Shown here: positions 10,603 to 21,269 of the stretch, one piece after another
How the letters are laid out: every line of letters starts with the position of its first letter
How positions within the stretch are numbered: position 1 is the first letter of the stretch
DNA from: Chalara sp. BL73
Taxonomy: Eukaryota; Ascomycota; Leotiomycetes; Helotiales
Reading direction: 5' to 3'
Assembly (NCBI GenBank): GCA_918026815.1
Contig: CAKJVC010000010.1
Location: forward strand, 1,242,501 to 1,306,500
DNA: 64,000 nt
Translations under genes and position numbers: made by a program
Notes under the pieces: model-generated
The model's input: the letters and a program-made list of their open reading frames with translations, nothing else
What the model was told of the DNA's origin: nothing
Database searches by the model: none

Positions 10603-10806
10603 TGTCAGGTGCTGGAGTAGTGTGGCACAAGTCAACTGCAATTGATACCAAGACTAATTTCTACCCTTCTCTACTACGTCCCGAGTCCCCTACTTATACC
10701 CTCCGAACCCCCGGCGGCCCCCTACGTGCCCATACATGCCAAGCCTCAGTGCCTTTACCGAGCCCCTCTCAGTGCCTCCTAGCACGTGACATCCTGGCAC
10801 CTGACA
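10603..10806 (-). repeat. LTR-like repeat, family H, copy 2 (reverse)
   Basis: TGTCAGGTGC...GGCACCTGACA, the reverse complement of copy 1 at 9757-9959 and complete at both ends here. The longest open frame in this stretch (10593-10880) follows the repeat and is not a gene. No target duplication seen. Confidence 0.75.
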
Positions 10807-11076
10807 GAAAGTCGAATATCCATTGTTGTAATGTAATTGCGTCTGATGATGCATCAATTGCAAGCAAAATTACAGTGTAAATGGATGTGGAACGCGTCGC
10901 GAGATCATTTTGGTGGGGTGGCAGGGGGGGTGGTAGGTTTTGCAACAAAATTATAAACCTACCATAGTGGTAGGTGTATTGGGACCCGCGCTAGCGTTCC
11001 CCGCTTAGTCAGAGACATGTCAGCTACCCCTGGATTCTCAAATCCTAACAAGGATGATGACATGGCCAGCTAAGTG

Positions 11077-11100
11077 ATCAGGTACGTTAACGTACCTGAT
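11077..11100. repeat. Perfect 24-bp palindrome at element junction
   Basis: Centre is TACGTTAACGTA; each arm continues to ATCAGG/CCTGAT. It arises where the right end of one pogo-like element meets the left end of another across one TA dinucleotide. Confidence 0.9.
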
Positions 11101-11272
11101 AGGTAAGTGGAACAGATAAGTAAGTGAAACAAGGCGGTTTTACCGCAAAAAACGTGCTTTTTCAAAACGTGTTATTTCAACTACCATTTTATTTAACTTT
11201 ATAAAACTTTAGATATAGCAATTCAACTGTATTTCTTATACGTTGGTGAAGTTTGAAACCAATACAATTAAT
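11090..11272 (+). mobile_element. Second pogo-like element, left end only
   Basis: Begins ACGTACCTGATAGG directly next to the right end of the 10297-11087 element, separated only by the shared TA. Its AT-rich part (11165-11272, including TTGGTGAAGTTTGAAAC) matches 10380-10480, so both are the same family in the same orientation. It is cut by an LTR at 11273; the right end was not found. Confidence 0.6.
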
Positions 11273-11395
11273 TGTCACGGCCCTGGCCCTATCTCGAGCT
11301 TGGCGCCAAGCACTGCAGAGCTCGGTAGAGCTTGGCCCCTGTTACCACAGAGCTCGGCAGGGCTCGCTTACACTGGCCCCTGGTCAGCCTCCTGT
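11273..11395 (-). repeat. LTR family A, partial, reverse
   Basis: Starts TGTCACGGCCCTGG (reverse complement of the family A end) and runs to CAGCCTCCTGT, where it changes abruptly into a family B LTR. The remaining half of the family A LTR was not found beyond the family B copy. Confidence 0.75.
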
Positions 11396-11569
11396 TGTCA
11401 CGGCACGCGCTGTGGATCTACAGATACAGAGGGCAACGGTGGTGCAATACGAGAATCTATAGCTAAGGAAGGAAGAGGGAGCTCGAGGAGAGCAGGCTAT
11501 ATATACACGAGGAGCTCGGGGAGCTCGCCTAATATGGATCACGTGTGCTTGGGAGCACGCGACGTGACA
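11396..11569 (+). repeat. LTR family B, full-length copy
   Basis: 174 bp, TGTCACGGCACG...GCGACGTGACA. TATATATA lies near 11494. Flanks CCTGT and GGTTT do not match, so this is an insertion followed by deletion or a recombination product joined to family A. Confidence 0.8.
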
Positions 11570-11982
11570 GGTTTGGCACCACAAAATCAACATTTTTACA
11601 AAGATGCCAAACACCTAATTCCTTATAGAACCCTCCCAAATTGAAGATAATTATAATTTAAAGGGCTTTTTACAATCAAAATTAGAAGCATATTAATTTT
11701 TAATTTTAAAATACGCTATTTCGAGTGTTTATTTCTTGACTACTTGTAACAAAAGTTCTACTTTGTGCAATGATTTGCGATGACAATAAACTTTAACAAC
11801 CAATAAACAATTAAAGTTTTCTAGCGCTTTTTAATCTCAAGTACTTCTTATTAGTGGTTGTCGTGCTACATCAAATTGAATTCGTTGACTTTTGCCCCTT
11901 TTTGGAGAATATTTTGCTGACTAAATGCAAAGCGCCACGAATTCTGACACACACTGGTGACACTACTGAATTTTTGTTGTTG

Positions 11983-12126
11983 TGGGGGGGATCATGTGAC
12001 TCTGTCACATGACCCAGAAGAGGCATATCCTCATTCCTCCATTCAACCTTCAACAATCAAGATCACATTCAACCCAAGCAATCCACGTAAAGACGTGGTG
12101 TTGCCATCGGGTAGAGTGATCCGACA
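11983..12126 (+). repeat. Repeat family E, third copy (putative Copia LTR)
   Basis: Contains ATCATGTGACTCTGTCACATGACCC and ends GTGATCCGACA. A run of seven G just upstream (about 11983) would suit a polypurine tract, and the sequence before it (11880-11965) could be a decayed Copia 3' end. That supports, but does not prove, the LTR reading. Confidence 0.5.
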
Positions 12127-12149
12127 GTTATATTATGCCATAATAGCTT

Positions 12150-12783
12150 AGGCCACGGTTGTTCGGGGTTTCGCTAAGAACCCTACACGGATCAGGACTC
12201 GGTTAGGAAGCCCGAAAACCCGAGCCGTCTATCTAGCAATTTCCGTCCGTCTATTAGAGGCTGTAAGCGAACCGTCGGTAACGAAAGCTAGATGATGGCA
12301 GCTGAAGACTTGCAGCCACAAGCTTGCAGCGGTGTTGAAAAGCGCATGGATATGATATTGAGAAGGTGTGATCGTTCATGAATGAGGGCGGAGTGAGATT
12401 TCATGGTTTGAGTTGGAATATAGAGTGTACCGTGTGACATTGAGTGCCTTGGCAAAAATTGCAGGAGATCGCTCTAGAAAGGTCCTCTCCATGATTGAGA
12501 GTGGCTATGAAGGTCAAAATCGACGTCCAAAATACAGCCTTTGAGCAAGTCTGCAGAATAATGCCAACTATTTTCAGGATTTTTCTCCCCAAAAGACCCT
12601 CATGGCATCAAGGCTTGACCCTAAGCGCCAAGTCTTCTACAAAGTCATCCCTTCAGCCCTCTTGGTGAAATCTTATTAAGCTGAGTTTCTAGCTCGTTCT
12701 AAGACTCTGTCTATATTGCCAAATTATCTACAGCCTAACTCTACCCATCCAACTCTCTCTCTATCCTAACCCTTCCCATCCCC
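12150..12783. other. No gene seen; J-type repeat fragment
   Basis: 12240-12320 carries GGCTGTAAGCGAACC and CTTGCAGCC blocks shared with the J/K repeats at 44409 and 53249. The rest is unassigned. Confidence 0.45.
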
Positions 12784-13815
12784 TACACAACATCTACTGC
12801 ACTCGCCCGACACAGCACGCCCAACCCAGTAAACAACCACCCATTTCCCAACGCCGCAGTCAGTCGACTAGCCACCATAACCCTCGTAGCACTGAAAATA
12901 TTCCGCATGTGATTATTCACCGCCACGCCGCTGGAACTCCTTGGGATGAACTCCGTCAACATCGTCGTCGCCACCCTGAAGATAATCATACTCCCGAGCC
13001 CAAAATAAATTCGCAATCATTGGTGCAATCCGGAGAACGCCGTAGCGTACCGTCCAGCCGTACTAGGCTAGTGCGCTAGGGAGGATCAGCGCAGCGGATT
13101 AGGCGTTCTCGCGCATGCGGTCTTCGGGGTGGTAGACCAGCTTACCTCGCGAGTTGTACCGTTTTGCAGGGCAAGCTTCACGCACCATGGTGTAATCTGT
13201 CCAATGGCCGCTGAAGAGGGTAGCTACCACCTACCGGAGCGAAGAGGGGATATAGAAGCGGCCTACGATCGAGACGCCGTATTCGTAGGTGGCGCGGATA
13301 ATGTCTTTTGTATGGATATGTGGAGTATGTAGAAGGCACCGAAGGTAACGCTTGCGAGGTAGACGGTTAGAAGGGCGGCGGGGAAGCGGAGGTAAAGGAC
13401 TACGGAGACGGGTCGATAAGACAGCGCTTGAGGATTTTGGAGAATGTCCAGGCTTTGGGGCGGATAGTTTGCCGGGTGGAGATGAGCGTTAGCATGTTGA
13501 GGGTTGGAAGCGAAGTCAGGATGTCCTTCTCGTGAGCGAAAGATTTGGGGAGGAAGAGTATTATGAAAATAATAAGAACGCCGCCGTAGATAGCCTGGAA
13601 CCACTGCACGGCTCTCCAATTCCAGACTTGAGACAAACTACCTCCTATAATCGGCCCGAGTAATGGTCCCAGGAGAAGGCCGAGATAGAAATTCCCATAG
13701 CTCTGCCTCTTTCCCTCACCTCCCATAGATCTGCAATGCTGCCTGCGCCAACTGCTTGCGCAGAGGTTGCTGCTCCGCCTAATAGAACTCTCATTACGAT
13801 GAGCATCCTGATGGA
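12784..13815 (-). pseudogene. MFS drug:H+ antiporter relic
   Basis: Pieces in different frames follow the order of a major facilitator superfamily DHA1-type exporter, a plasma-membrane proton-coupled efflux pump. Seen from the 5' side: RVLLGGAATSAQAVGAGSIADLWEV (13815-13735), YLGLLLGPLLGPIIGGSLSQVWNWRAV (motif C-like, about 13700-13615), IYGGVLIIFI, then YLRFPAALLTVYLASVTFGAFYIL (13390-13320), LVYHPEDRMREN near 13110, and FGLGSMIIFRVATTMLTEFIPR...GNGWLFTG near 13010-12820. The first transmembrane helices are missing, stops and frameshifts are frequent, and helices between 13310 and 13140 are scrambled. Clearly non-functional. Confidence 0.85.
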
Positions 13816-13924
13816 AGTTCTAACTGTATCTTTAGTAGAAAGGTTTAAACAGTGGATGGGCGTTGGAGGCTTTATTGACCGAAAGCTTGAAAAAGATCAC
13901 GAAGTATTAGTAGAGCAAACCTAG

Positions 13925-14857
13925 GTAAGTTCTCGAGATAGTTTATTACATATTCCTAATTGGAAATAGCTTTATTTGGGGTCAATATCATGGTATACCA
14001 TAGTCTAGTATGATATAATATAAGATTGCAAATTTTACCGTAATACATATGGCAATTTAAAAACTCATATTGCGTAGGGTATAGTATTCGATTTTAGGGG
14101 TCAATATATCGTGATAATACTAGTACTCGCACTAGTACAGACCAAGACCAGAATGATAAGGAGTTATTGGCCATTGAACCATCAACTACCGCCTTAGATC
14201 CTACTCTCAACTACGATCATGTTGATGGTAGCTTCGAGTTCGGAGGCATCTGAGCGAAGCCTGTGACATACAAGGAAATACCGGGTATCGTTCAGATCAA
14301 TACCTCGAAGTATATAATTGAATGGAACACATTACATACACTCAACCATATTAATTTGTCGGCTTTCAAGATAGCCCATTCAAGCGCTGTTTGTAGGTGG
14401 TGTGGCGATTAAGCGAAGGCATAATTCAGCCTGAAGACGCTGCTTTCGCAACACTAGATTTGATTACTTGTACTATTAAGGTACATATTAGGCCCTTAAA
14501 GGTCTGTTATAAAGACCATTATCTGTGTCGTTCCTCCGCGTTATCAATCCGATTACGTTTTTACCAGATGCACCGCAGATGCACCGTCCTCGATACAAGT
14601 CACAAACGGCACAACGTCGTCCTCCCCAAAACCAGAAGTCAAAATCTCTGCTAATATTTCAAACTAGAATCAGTCTAACTCATCCCTATGTGTCATCATT
14701 GGGTTTGTACCACAATCATCGAGTTAGAAGTTCAGTTCCAGTATCGTCTAAAGGTGTCCTCGCTGTGGAGTAGGTGTAGCAAAGGGTGTGGTGATTTGGT
14801 AGAGGCTGTATCTAGATGATCTCTCGTCGCTCCTCAAAGGTTCATATACGAATATTG
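13925..14857. other. AT-rich stretch with a dispersed repeat, no gene seen
   Basis: About 14005-14130 (TATGATATAATATAAGATTGCAAATTTT...TATAGTATT) recurs at 31909-32025. The rest, including a protein-like frame near 14140-14250, is not recognised. It separates the MFS relic from the 3' end of the ankyrin NLR. Confidence 0.5.
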
Positions 14858-17800
14858 TCATTCAGACTGCTCTTGGTCGCAGGCGGGACCGCAGCAGCTT
14901 GACGACATCTTCGTGCCCGTTCTGTGCGGCCAACTGGAGCGGCGACTGATCAAATGGATCCTCGAGTCAGCGTCGGTATTGCCAGTATCGAGTAGCAGCT
15001 TCACAATAGCTTTGTGCCCGTTGTGCCCAGCTCGCTGGAGCGGCGTCCGGCCAGATTGACATATCCAGTTAGCGTCGATTTTGCCAGTATTAAGCAGCAG
15101 TTTCACAACAGTTTCGTGCCCGTTTTTCGCAGCTCGCTGAAGCGGCGTCCGGCCAGATTGACATATCGAGTTAACGTCGACTTTGCCAGTATCGAGTAAC
15201 AGCTTCACAATAGCTTTGTGCCCGTTCTGCGCAGCGCACTGAAGCGGCGTCCGGCCAGAATGATCTTTCGAGTCAGCGTCGATTTTGCTAGTATCGAGTA
15301 GCAGTTTCACAACAGTTTCGTGCCCGTTGTACGCAGCATACTGAAGTGGCGTCCAGCCAGATTGATCTTTCGAGTTAGCGTCGACTTTGCTAATATCAAG
15401 TAGCAGTTTCACGACAGTTTTGTGCCCGTTCTGCGCAGCTCGCTGAAGCGGCGTGCAGCCAGAATGATCTTTCGAGTCAGCGTCGATTTTGCTAGTATCA
15501 AGTAACAGTTTAACAACAGTTTCGTGCCCGTTGTACGCAGCATACTGAAGCGGTGTCCAGCCAGATTGATCTTTCGAGTTGACGTCGATTTTGCCAGTAT
15601 CGAGTAGCAGTTTCACGACAGTTTCGTGCCCGTTGTACGCAGCGCACTGGAGCGGCGTCCAGCCAGATTGATCCTTCGAGTTGACGTCGATTTTGCCAGT
15701 ATCGAGTAGCAGTTTCATAATAGCTTTGTGCCCGTTCTGCGCAGCGCACTGGAGCGGCGTCCGGCCAGATTGATCCTTCGAGTTAGCGTCGATTTTGCCA
15801 GTATCGAGTAGCAGCTTCACAACAGCTTCGTGTCCGTTCTGCACAGCTCGCTGGAGCGGCGTCCAGCCAGATTGATCCTTTGAGTCAGCGTTGGCTTTGC
15901 CAGTGTCGAGTAGCAGTTTCACGATAGTTTCGTGCCCGTTGTGCGCAGCTCGCTGGAGCGGTGTCCAGCCAGAATGATCTTTCGAGTCAGCATTAATTTT
16001 GTTAGTATCGAGTAGCAGTTTTACAACAGCTTTGTGCCCGTTGTGCGCAGCCCGCTGAAGCGGCGTGCAGCCAAATTGATCTTTCGAGTTAGCGTCGACT
16101 TTGCCAGTATCGAGCAGCAGTTTAACAACAGTTTCGTGCCCGTTGTACGCAGCATACTGAAGCGGCGTGCAGCTAGATTGATCTTTTAAGTTAGCGTCGA
16201 TTTTGCCAGTATCAAGTAGCAGTTTCACGACAGTTTCGTGCCCGTTGTGCGCAGCTCGCTGAAGCGGGGTCCAGCCAGATTGATCATTCGAGTTCACGTC
16301 GACTTTGCCAGTATCGAGTAGCAGCTTCACAACAGTTTCGTGCCCGTTGTGCGCAGCTCGCTGAAGCGGGGTCCAGCCAGATTGATCATTCGAGTTCACG
16401 TCGACTTTGCCAGTATCGAGTAACAGCTTCACAACAGCTTTGTGCCCGTCCTGCGCAGCGCACTGGAGCGGCGTCCAGCCAGATTGATCCTTTGAGTCAG
16501 CGTCGACTTTGCCAGTATCGAGTAGCAGCTTCACAACAGCTTCATGTCCGTTCTCCGCCGCCCAGTATAGCGCCGTCCGGCCAACATCCTTCGCCTCCAC
16601 GTCGGCTTTCGCCTCGAGCAGCAGTTTCACGACTGCCTCGTGCCTGTTCTCCACCGCCCAGTAAAGCGCAGTCCGGCCATCGCCATCCTTCACCTCCACG
16701 TCGGCCTTCCTCTCGAGCAGCAGTTTCACGACTGCCTTGTGCCCGTTCTGAGCTGCCCCGTACAGCGGCGTCCGGCCATCGCCATCCTTGTCTTTAAACC
16801 TTGCCCGCTTTTCTATCAGCAAGGACACGATTTGGTCATGTCCGTTGATGGCTGCAAGCGAAAGTGGTGTGCGCTTCTGATTTGAAGGTATGTCAACTTT
16901 TGCCCCTTTCGCATTTGAAAGTAGCCTTGCGGCCTTCACGTGGCCCTTCTCTGCAGAGTGATGCATAGCCGTATAGCCCTCTCCATCTGTCTTGTTAACT
17001 GTGCAGACTCTTAACAGAAGTTCGACTACATCCTCAAATCCAAGTCTCGACGCCACGTGTAGTGCAGAGAGACTGCCGCCGATGACTGGTGCATCGAAGA
17101 AATTCCTTGCACTATTGCGAGGTTCAGAAGCCAGGACAATGCCTAGAAGAGGCTTATGCTGCTCCTTCACAGCCCAACCAAGGAGTCCATGTAGATGTGA
17201 GGCGTGTGACTGGCCACTAGATATCCAAGGATGAAAATTCCAAGATCTGTTGGGATTGATGCTAAGCTGCTCGAACAAGTCCCAGACAATAGATTGTCTG
17301 GTTATCATTTTTGTCTGTGTAGCCCAGTTTGCTACTGCGTAAGAAAGAAATTTATACTGTTCTCGATTTGCGATTGTTGTTGGCTTTCCGGGCAATCTCA
17401 TAGAAATTGGTTTGTTCTGTTGGTCTAGTGTCGGAGAAATGGCTCTACTAATCCTCGATATGACTGCTCCAAATCTGCCCAATGTTTGGGTCGCCATGAG
17501 GTCCGGTGGCATAAGAGGAAGTCTTATATCTGAGTTCTTTTCCATTTGGAGACCAAAATCGGAAAATGAGAGGTAGTTGACACAAAACTCGCCGCAGTTA
17601 AGCACGCCTTGTGTGGGATCAGTCGGGTATGAGTCGTCACCCCAATGTCTTTGGAGAAATTGCTTTACTGAGTGATGTGCGAAACGAACACATTGATCAG
17701 TAGCATCTAACACGACCAGATTTGCACAGCAACCAATCAAAGGCGCCGATTTTGGTACCTTGCCAGAATCCCATGCTTTATCGCCCAAGTCAAAGGCCAC

Positions 17801-20418
17801 TGCTTCCTTCAATTCGTCGATGTGGAGCGGCCGTGCGGCGTAGCTAACCCAATTTAGTACCTTTGTGGTATATTGCCTTCTATGACGGATTCTTTGGAGA
17901 CAACGACGGTAGGTCTCTTCTAGATCCCTTGGAAGATTTTTGATGGCTTCGTGCACATTACCGTCACTTGAATACGTATCCCATAGCGCTTCCACCTGAA
18001 GATAGACCCACAAGAACCTGATAAGTCAGTAGTCGTTTTGATAATATTACTCGAGGCTCTTGAAAAGACCTACATTCCTGATGCCCCTTCTAAAAGCTTT
18101 TTCTTAATCTCCTCCATTAGCGCAAGATCACTTTTCAGCTCACAGACACCGAATTTATCTTCTACAACGGTTTCGATGTAAAACGGCATGTCTGTTGTAA
18201 TGTTGTTCGACGTGGAGATATGAACGGTGCCTGGGACGAACAGAGGCACCTTCAGGTGCGGGGCGATCTCTTCTCTGCTAAAGATCGCTATGCGCGAACC
18301 GTTCTGCTTCGCTTTACTTCCGAAAAGTTTCCGTGCAAATCGGAGTACTTTCTCCGCCTCCCTCTCATCCAATTCATCAAGCCCGTCAATGATGTAGATT
18401 ATCTTAATCATATTTTTGGATAGGCTTATGATGATATCACATAAGTCTTCGAAGTCAGGCTGTGTGAATTTTTGCCCGAAGAATCTCCAGATCTGTTTCT
18501 GGACTTCTACTGGGCATGGCCTGTGAGTTGCGACAAGATGCAAAAGTACCTGCTTAATTAAACTGGCAAGTAAATCGGTCGCTTTTAGCATGTCGCGTTG
18601 GTTATGTTCGCAATAGAAGTAGACAGTTATGTCTCCGGATCTCGCAGAGCTGCGCTTTGCAGCTTTTACGACTACTGTGCTACACAATCACCAGTTAGAA
18701 AGACGTAACAAATACGCATACTAGGACCTACGCAACCATTGTCTTGCCTGAGCCAACTATCGGAGTAATCATGTCAGCCTCGACAATTGTCTTCTTGACG
18801 TGGACAAATCATACTTATCCCCGAGCACCACAGAGACGAGGAGCCTTTCGCATCGAGCCAATTTTGAAATTCCGGATGCTCTAAGAACCACCTCCCGGTA
18901 CCTTGGAGTCTTTTGCTACAGAGTCGGCGATGTACACTCTCATGGTCATAAATTGAGATCTTATCAAATAGTTCTTGCTGGCTTATAAGATCCACTGACT
19001 AATATCAATGCCTGCAAGGTAGATAACGCAAGTCAGCGCACTTACCGCATTTTTCGATCAGCAGCGGATTTATCGGAACAAGCGAGGTATTCGCACCTGG
19101 ATACTCAAAAGGTCAGATATATTAGCTAAACCACTAGTAACCAGGGTAAACGGGTTAAGCGTGAAGTAGCATACCTTCCTTCCCCGACAAATGTAAGCAT
19201 TGTTTCAATAATTCATCATCTTTTAGAAACGCGGAATGTGCTAGTCGTAGTCAGCTAGAGACTGAGGATATACAAAATGGAAGGGTCTGTATTGCAAATA
19301 TTAGACTCATATTTAGCAACTCGATGCAAACAGATAGTTAGATGTTTGCTTAAATCTGACAAATAAAATTTTGATTCAAAGCCACAATAAGCCAAGCGTA
19401 AAGTTCCAGTAACAACATCTTGGGAAATGTAGATGATTAAGACTAAAAAAGGCCACCAACTGGTCTGTACTTGTCCTGCTTTGGGTGTGATGGTGTAGAG
19501 TATTCCTTTTGCATAAACAGCAGCAACAGCAGCTGCATACGGCTGCCAGTCCTTGTTCTTCTGACCGTCGCCGTAATCACAAACCCCTCGTATCACACCC
19601 GTTGGGAGTGTGTTCATAACCCCCGCTGCCTCCATCTCCAGCCCTATAAGATTGTATTCGTCTCTGAGCATATCCCTCCGTCGAGGATTCCGCATCATTG
19701 AACTTCCAGACCCAATATTGCCGTACCAGACCCATGTGCGCTCGGACTCGTCGCGAGGTACCCTCTCAATCAGCTTTGGCGCTGACGCCATCTCCCCCGA
19801 TGTTATGAACAGAATATCCTCCTTTTGACTCGGACATAAGAATTTGTCTTCGTTCACTTTCTCCTGAAACGCAACTAAGTATCCGCCCAAAATATTTTCT
19901 GGCTTGAATGGCTTTTTCCTCCTGAGTTTGATATCTCCGATTGCGGCCCTCACGATAGCAGGAGTCTCTGCCTGGCGGCCGTTGGGCAAGAAGCCATCTT
20001 CCGTGTCTCTACCAAGATCGTAGTATATGATGCCGGTACTGGCCTTTTCCGGTACACAGACAAGAACGTCGCCGAGCCGGATATCGCGATACTCTGCGGG
20101 AGGTTTCGGATAGATATTCGGGAGGCCAGCAGCTACTCCGACTAACAAAGCAAACCAGATGTTATGGAACCGCGCTTTTACTTGGTTTACGAGAGCCGCG
20201 GCAGAGCCGACACCGTAGTTTTGCCCTGCCGGCCAGGTTGCAACCACGACATTGTGCCCGTTGATCTCGCCCCCAATATATATGTAGTCGTCGCCTCGAA
20301 CTGTTTCAAAATGCCCGTCGTGTTCCTTATCCAGTACACCCAGAGCGGCTTCTGCCTCGACGGGTAGCACAGCTATCCATGCGATCGTATAATTATCGTA
20401 GCTGAGGGTTGGGCCCAT
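14858..20418 (-). CDS. PNP_UDP-NACHT-ankyrin STAND receptor (NLR)
   Basis: Proposed exons (minus): 20418-19461, 19096-19046, 18994-18815, 18756-18732, 18679-18074, 18017-14858, total 4980 nt, about 1659 residues; the first two junctions are tentative. Domains: purine/uridine phosphorylase-like N-terminus (about 1-310; GLEMEAAGVMN, RGVCDYGDGQKN), NACHT NTPase with Walker A GSGKT created by the 25-bp exon at 18756-18732 (about residue 400) and Walker B IIYIIDGLDEL (about 490), winged-helix region, then about 22 ankyrin repeats (about 930-1640). Fungal NLRs of this build act in the cytosol in non-self recognition. Around 15 repeats are near copies of a 34-residue (102-bp) unit. The final repeat is frameshifted by one base near 14965; the original frame would end at 14862. 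It faces away from the RGS gene; no partner effector was recognised next to it. It may be functional, with an altered last repeat. Confidence 0.88.
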
Positions 20419-20751
20419 CGTGGTCAGGCGACTAGTAGCGGCGGAACTCTAATTTGGTCAGACATTTACGGATGAGGATGATTTGAGCTAGGTAGCAACA
20501 GGCCAAACAACGAGAGACTTAGCGCCTCAGCATTATCCTTTCCTTTAACGCATGTGGACTTCACTGATGGACGAAGCGTGTGGTATAGGGATTCGAATCT
20601 ATAGGCTGTCGGACGACTGTGGATAGCTAGAAGAAAGTGGGCTGAGGGTCCTAATCGTAGATCTGGAGATCTTTATTAACCGAGATCCCGTGACAAATCC
20701 CGCCCCGCATCAAATCCCACCATCAAAAACATTCTATATAAATCTTCAAAC

Positions 20752-21060
20752 ATGAATAACTACACCAAATCAGGCATTATTGACAAAGCTGTTAATTCAA
20801 TTTGATCAGGAGAGTTTCTAAATCTTTCCCAAGCAGCGGCACACTTTGGATGTGATCGTACGTCGATTGCCAAAAGGCTGAAAAGTCAAACCTGCCATAA
20901 ATCCAATGCAGACTCTATTAGCCGACAATGCCTTACAGACCTTCAGGAACAAGAGCTCATTGGTAGGATTAACTATTTGAGTGAGAAACAAATGCTTCCT
21001 ACCTGTAGAATAGTCAGGAACCTTGCGGAAGAGCTAAGAGGAGAAGGTGTGGGGAATGAT
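20752..21060 (+). pseudogene. Pogo/Fot1-type transposase N-terminus, relic
   Basis: MNNYTKSGIIDKAVNSI, then a TGA stop, then SGEFLNLSQAAAHFGCDRTSIAKRL (psq-type helix-turn-helix) and CLTDLQEQELIGRINYLSEKQMLPT (CENP-B/Tc5-type helix-turn-helix) with RIVRNLAEEL. This order is typical of fungal pogo-family transposases. The frame breaks at 21060 where a fold-back repeat begins; no DDE domain follows. The internal stop and missing catalytic domain make it dead. Confidence 0.8.
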
Positions 21061-21268
21061 AGAACATGGAATACACAGTGATGATCAGAAGGTATTAGTG
21101 ATGCAGTTCAGGCTCTCTATTGTTTGTATCTAGCATACAGATCTGTAGGCATTTGTGTGAGAGAAAAGTCTTCCGCGCTAGTGTCCTCAAACCCTAACAA
21201 GATACATGCGATAGAGGGTCTGAACCGCATCAATACCCTCCGATCATCACTGTGTATTCCATGTTCTA
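21060..21268. repeat. Inverted repeat (fold-back)
   Basis: Perfect 27-bp arms at 21060-21086 and 21242-21268 (AGAACATGGAATACACAGTG versus its complement), continuing with weaker match to about 21117 and 21207. Loop about 90 bp. It begins inside the pogo relic. Confidence 0.85.
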
Positions 21269-21269
21269 A

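Larger units (their letters stand above)
10297..11087. mobile_element. Non-autonomous pogo/mariner-like element with inverted ends
   Basis: About 790 bp, flanked by TA at 10295-10296 and 11088-11089. Left end ACGTACTTGATCAG...AGCTGGCCATGTCATCATCC is the near-perfect reverse complement of the right end (about 40 bp). No transposase is inside; the body holds an AT-rich segment (10370-10560), a family B LTR fragment and a family H LTR. TA target site and terminal inverted repeats fit the Tc1/mariner superfamily. Confidence 0.75.

Noticed and set aside
10593..10880. 95-residue plus-strand open frame
   Set aside because: It lies almost wholly in the reverse copy of repeat family H (10603-10806) and has no protein-like motif.
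15014..17234. Several frames opposite the ankyrin repeats
   Set aside because: Regularly spaced shadows of the 102-bp repeat array on the other strand.
14858..20418. Effector gene next to the ankyrin NLR
   Set aside because: Both flanks (MFS relic side and pogo relic side) were read for a matching short motif or effector domain; none was seen.
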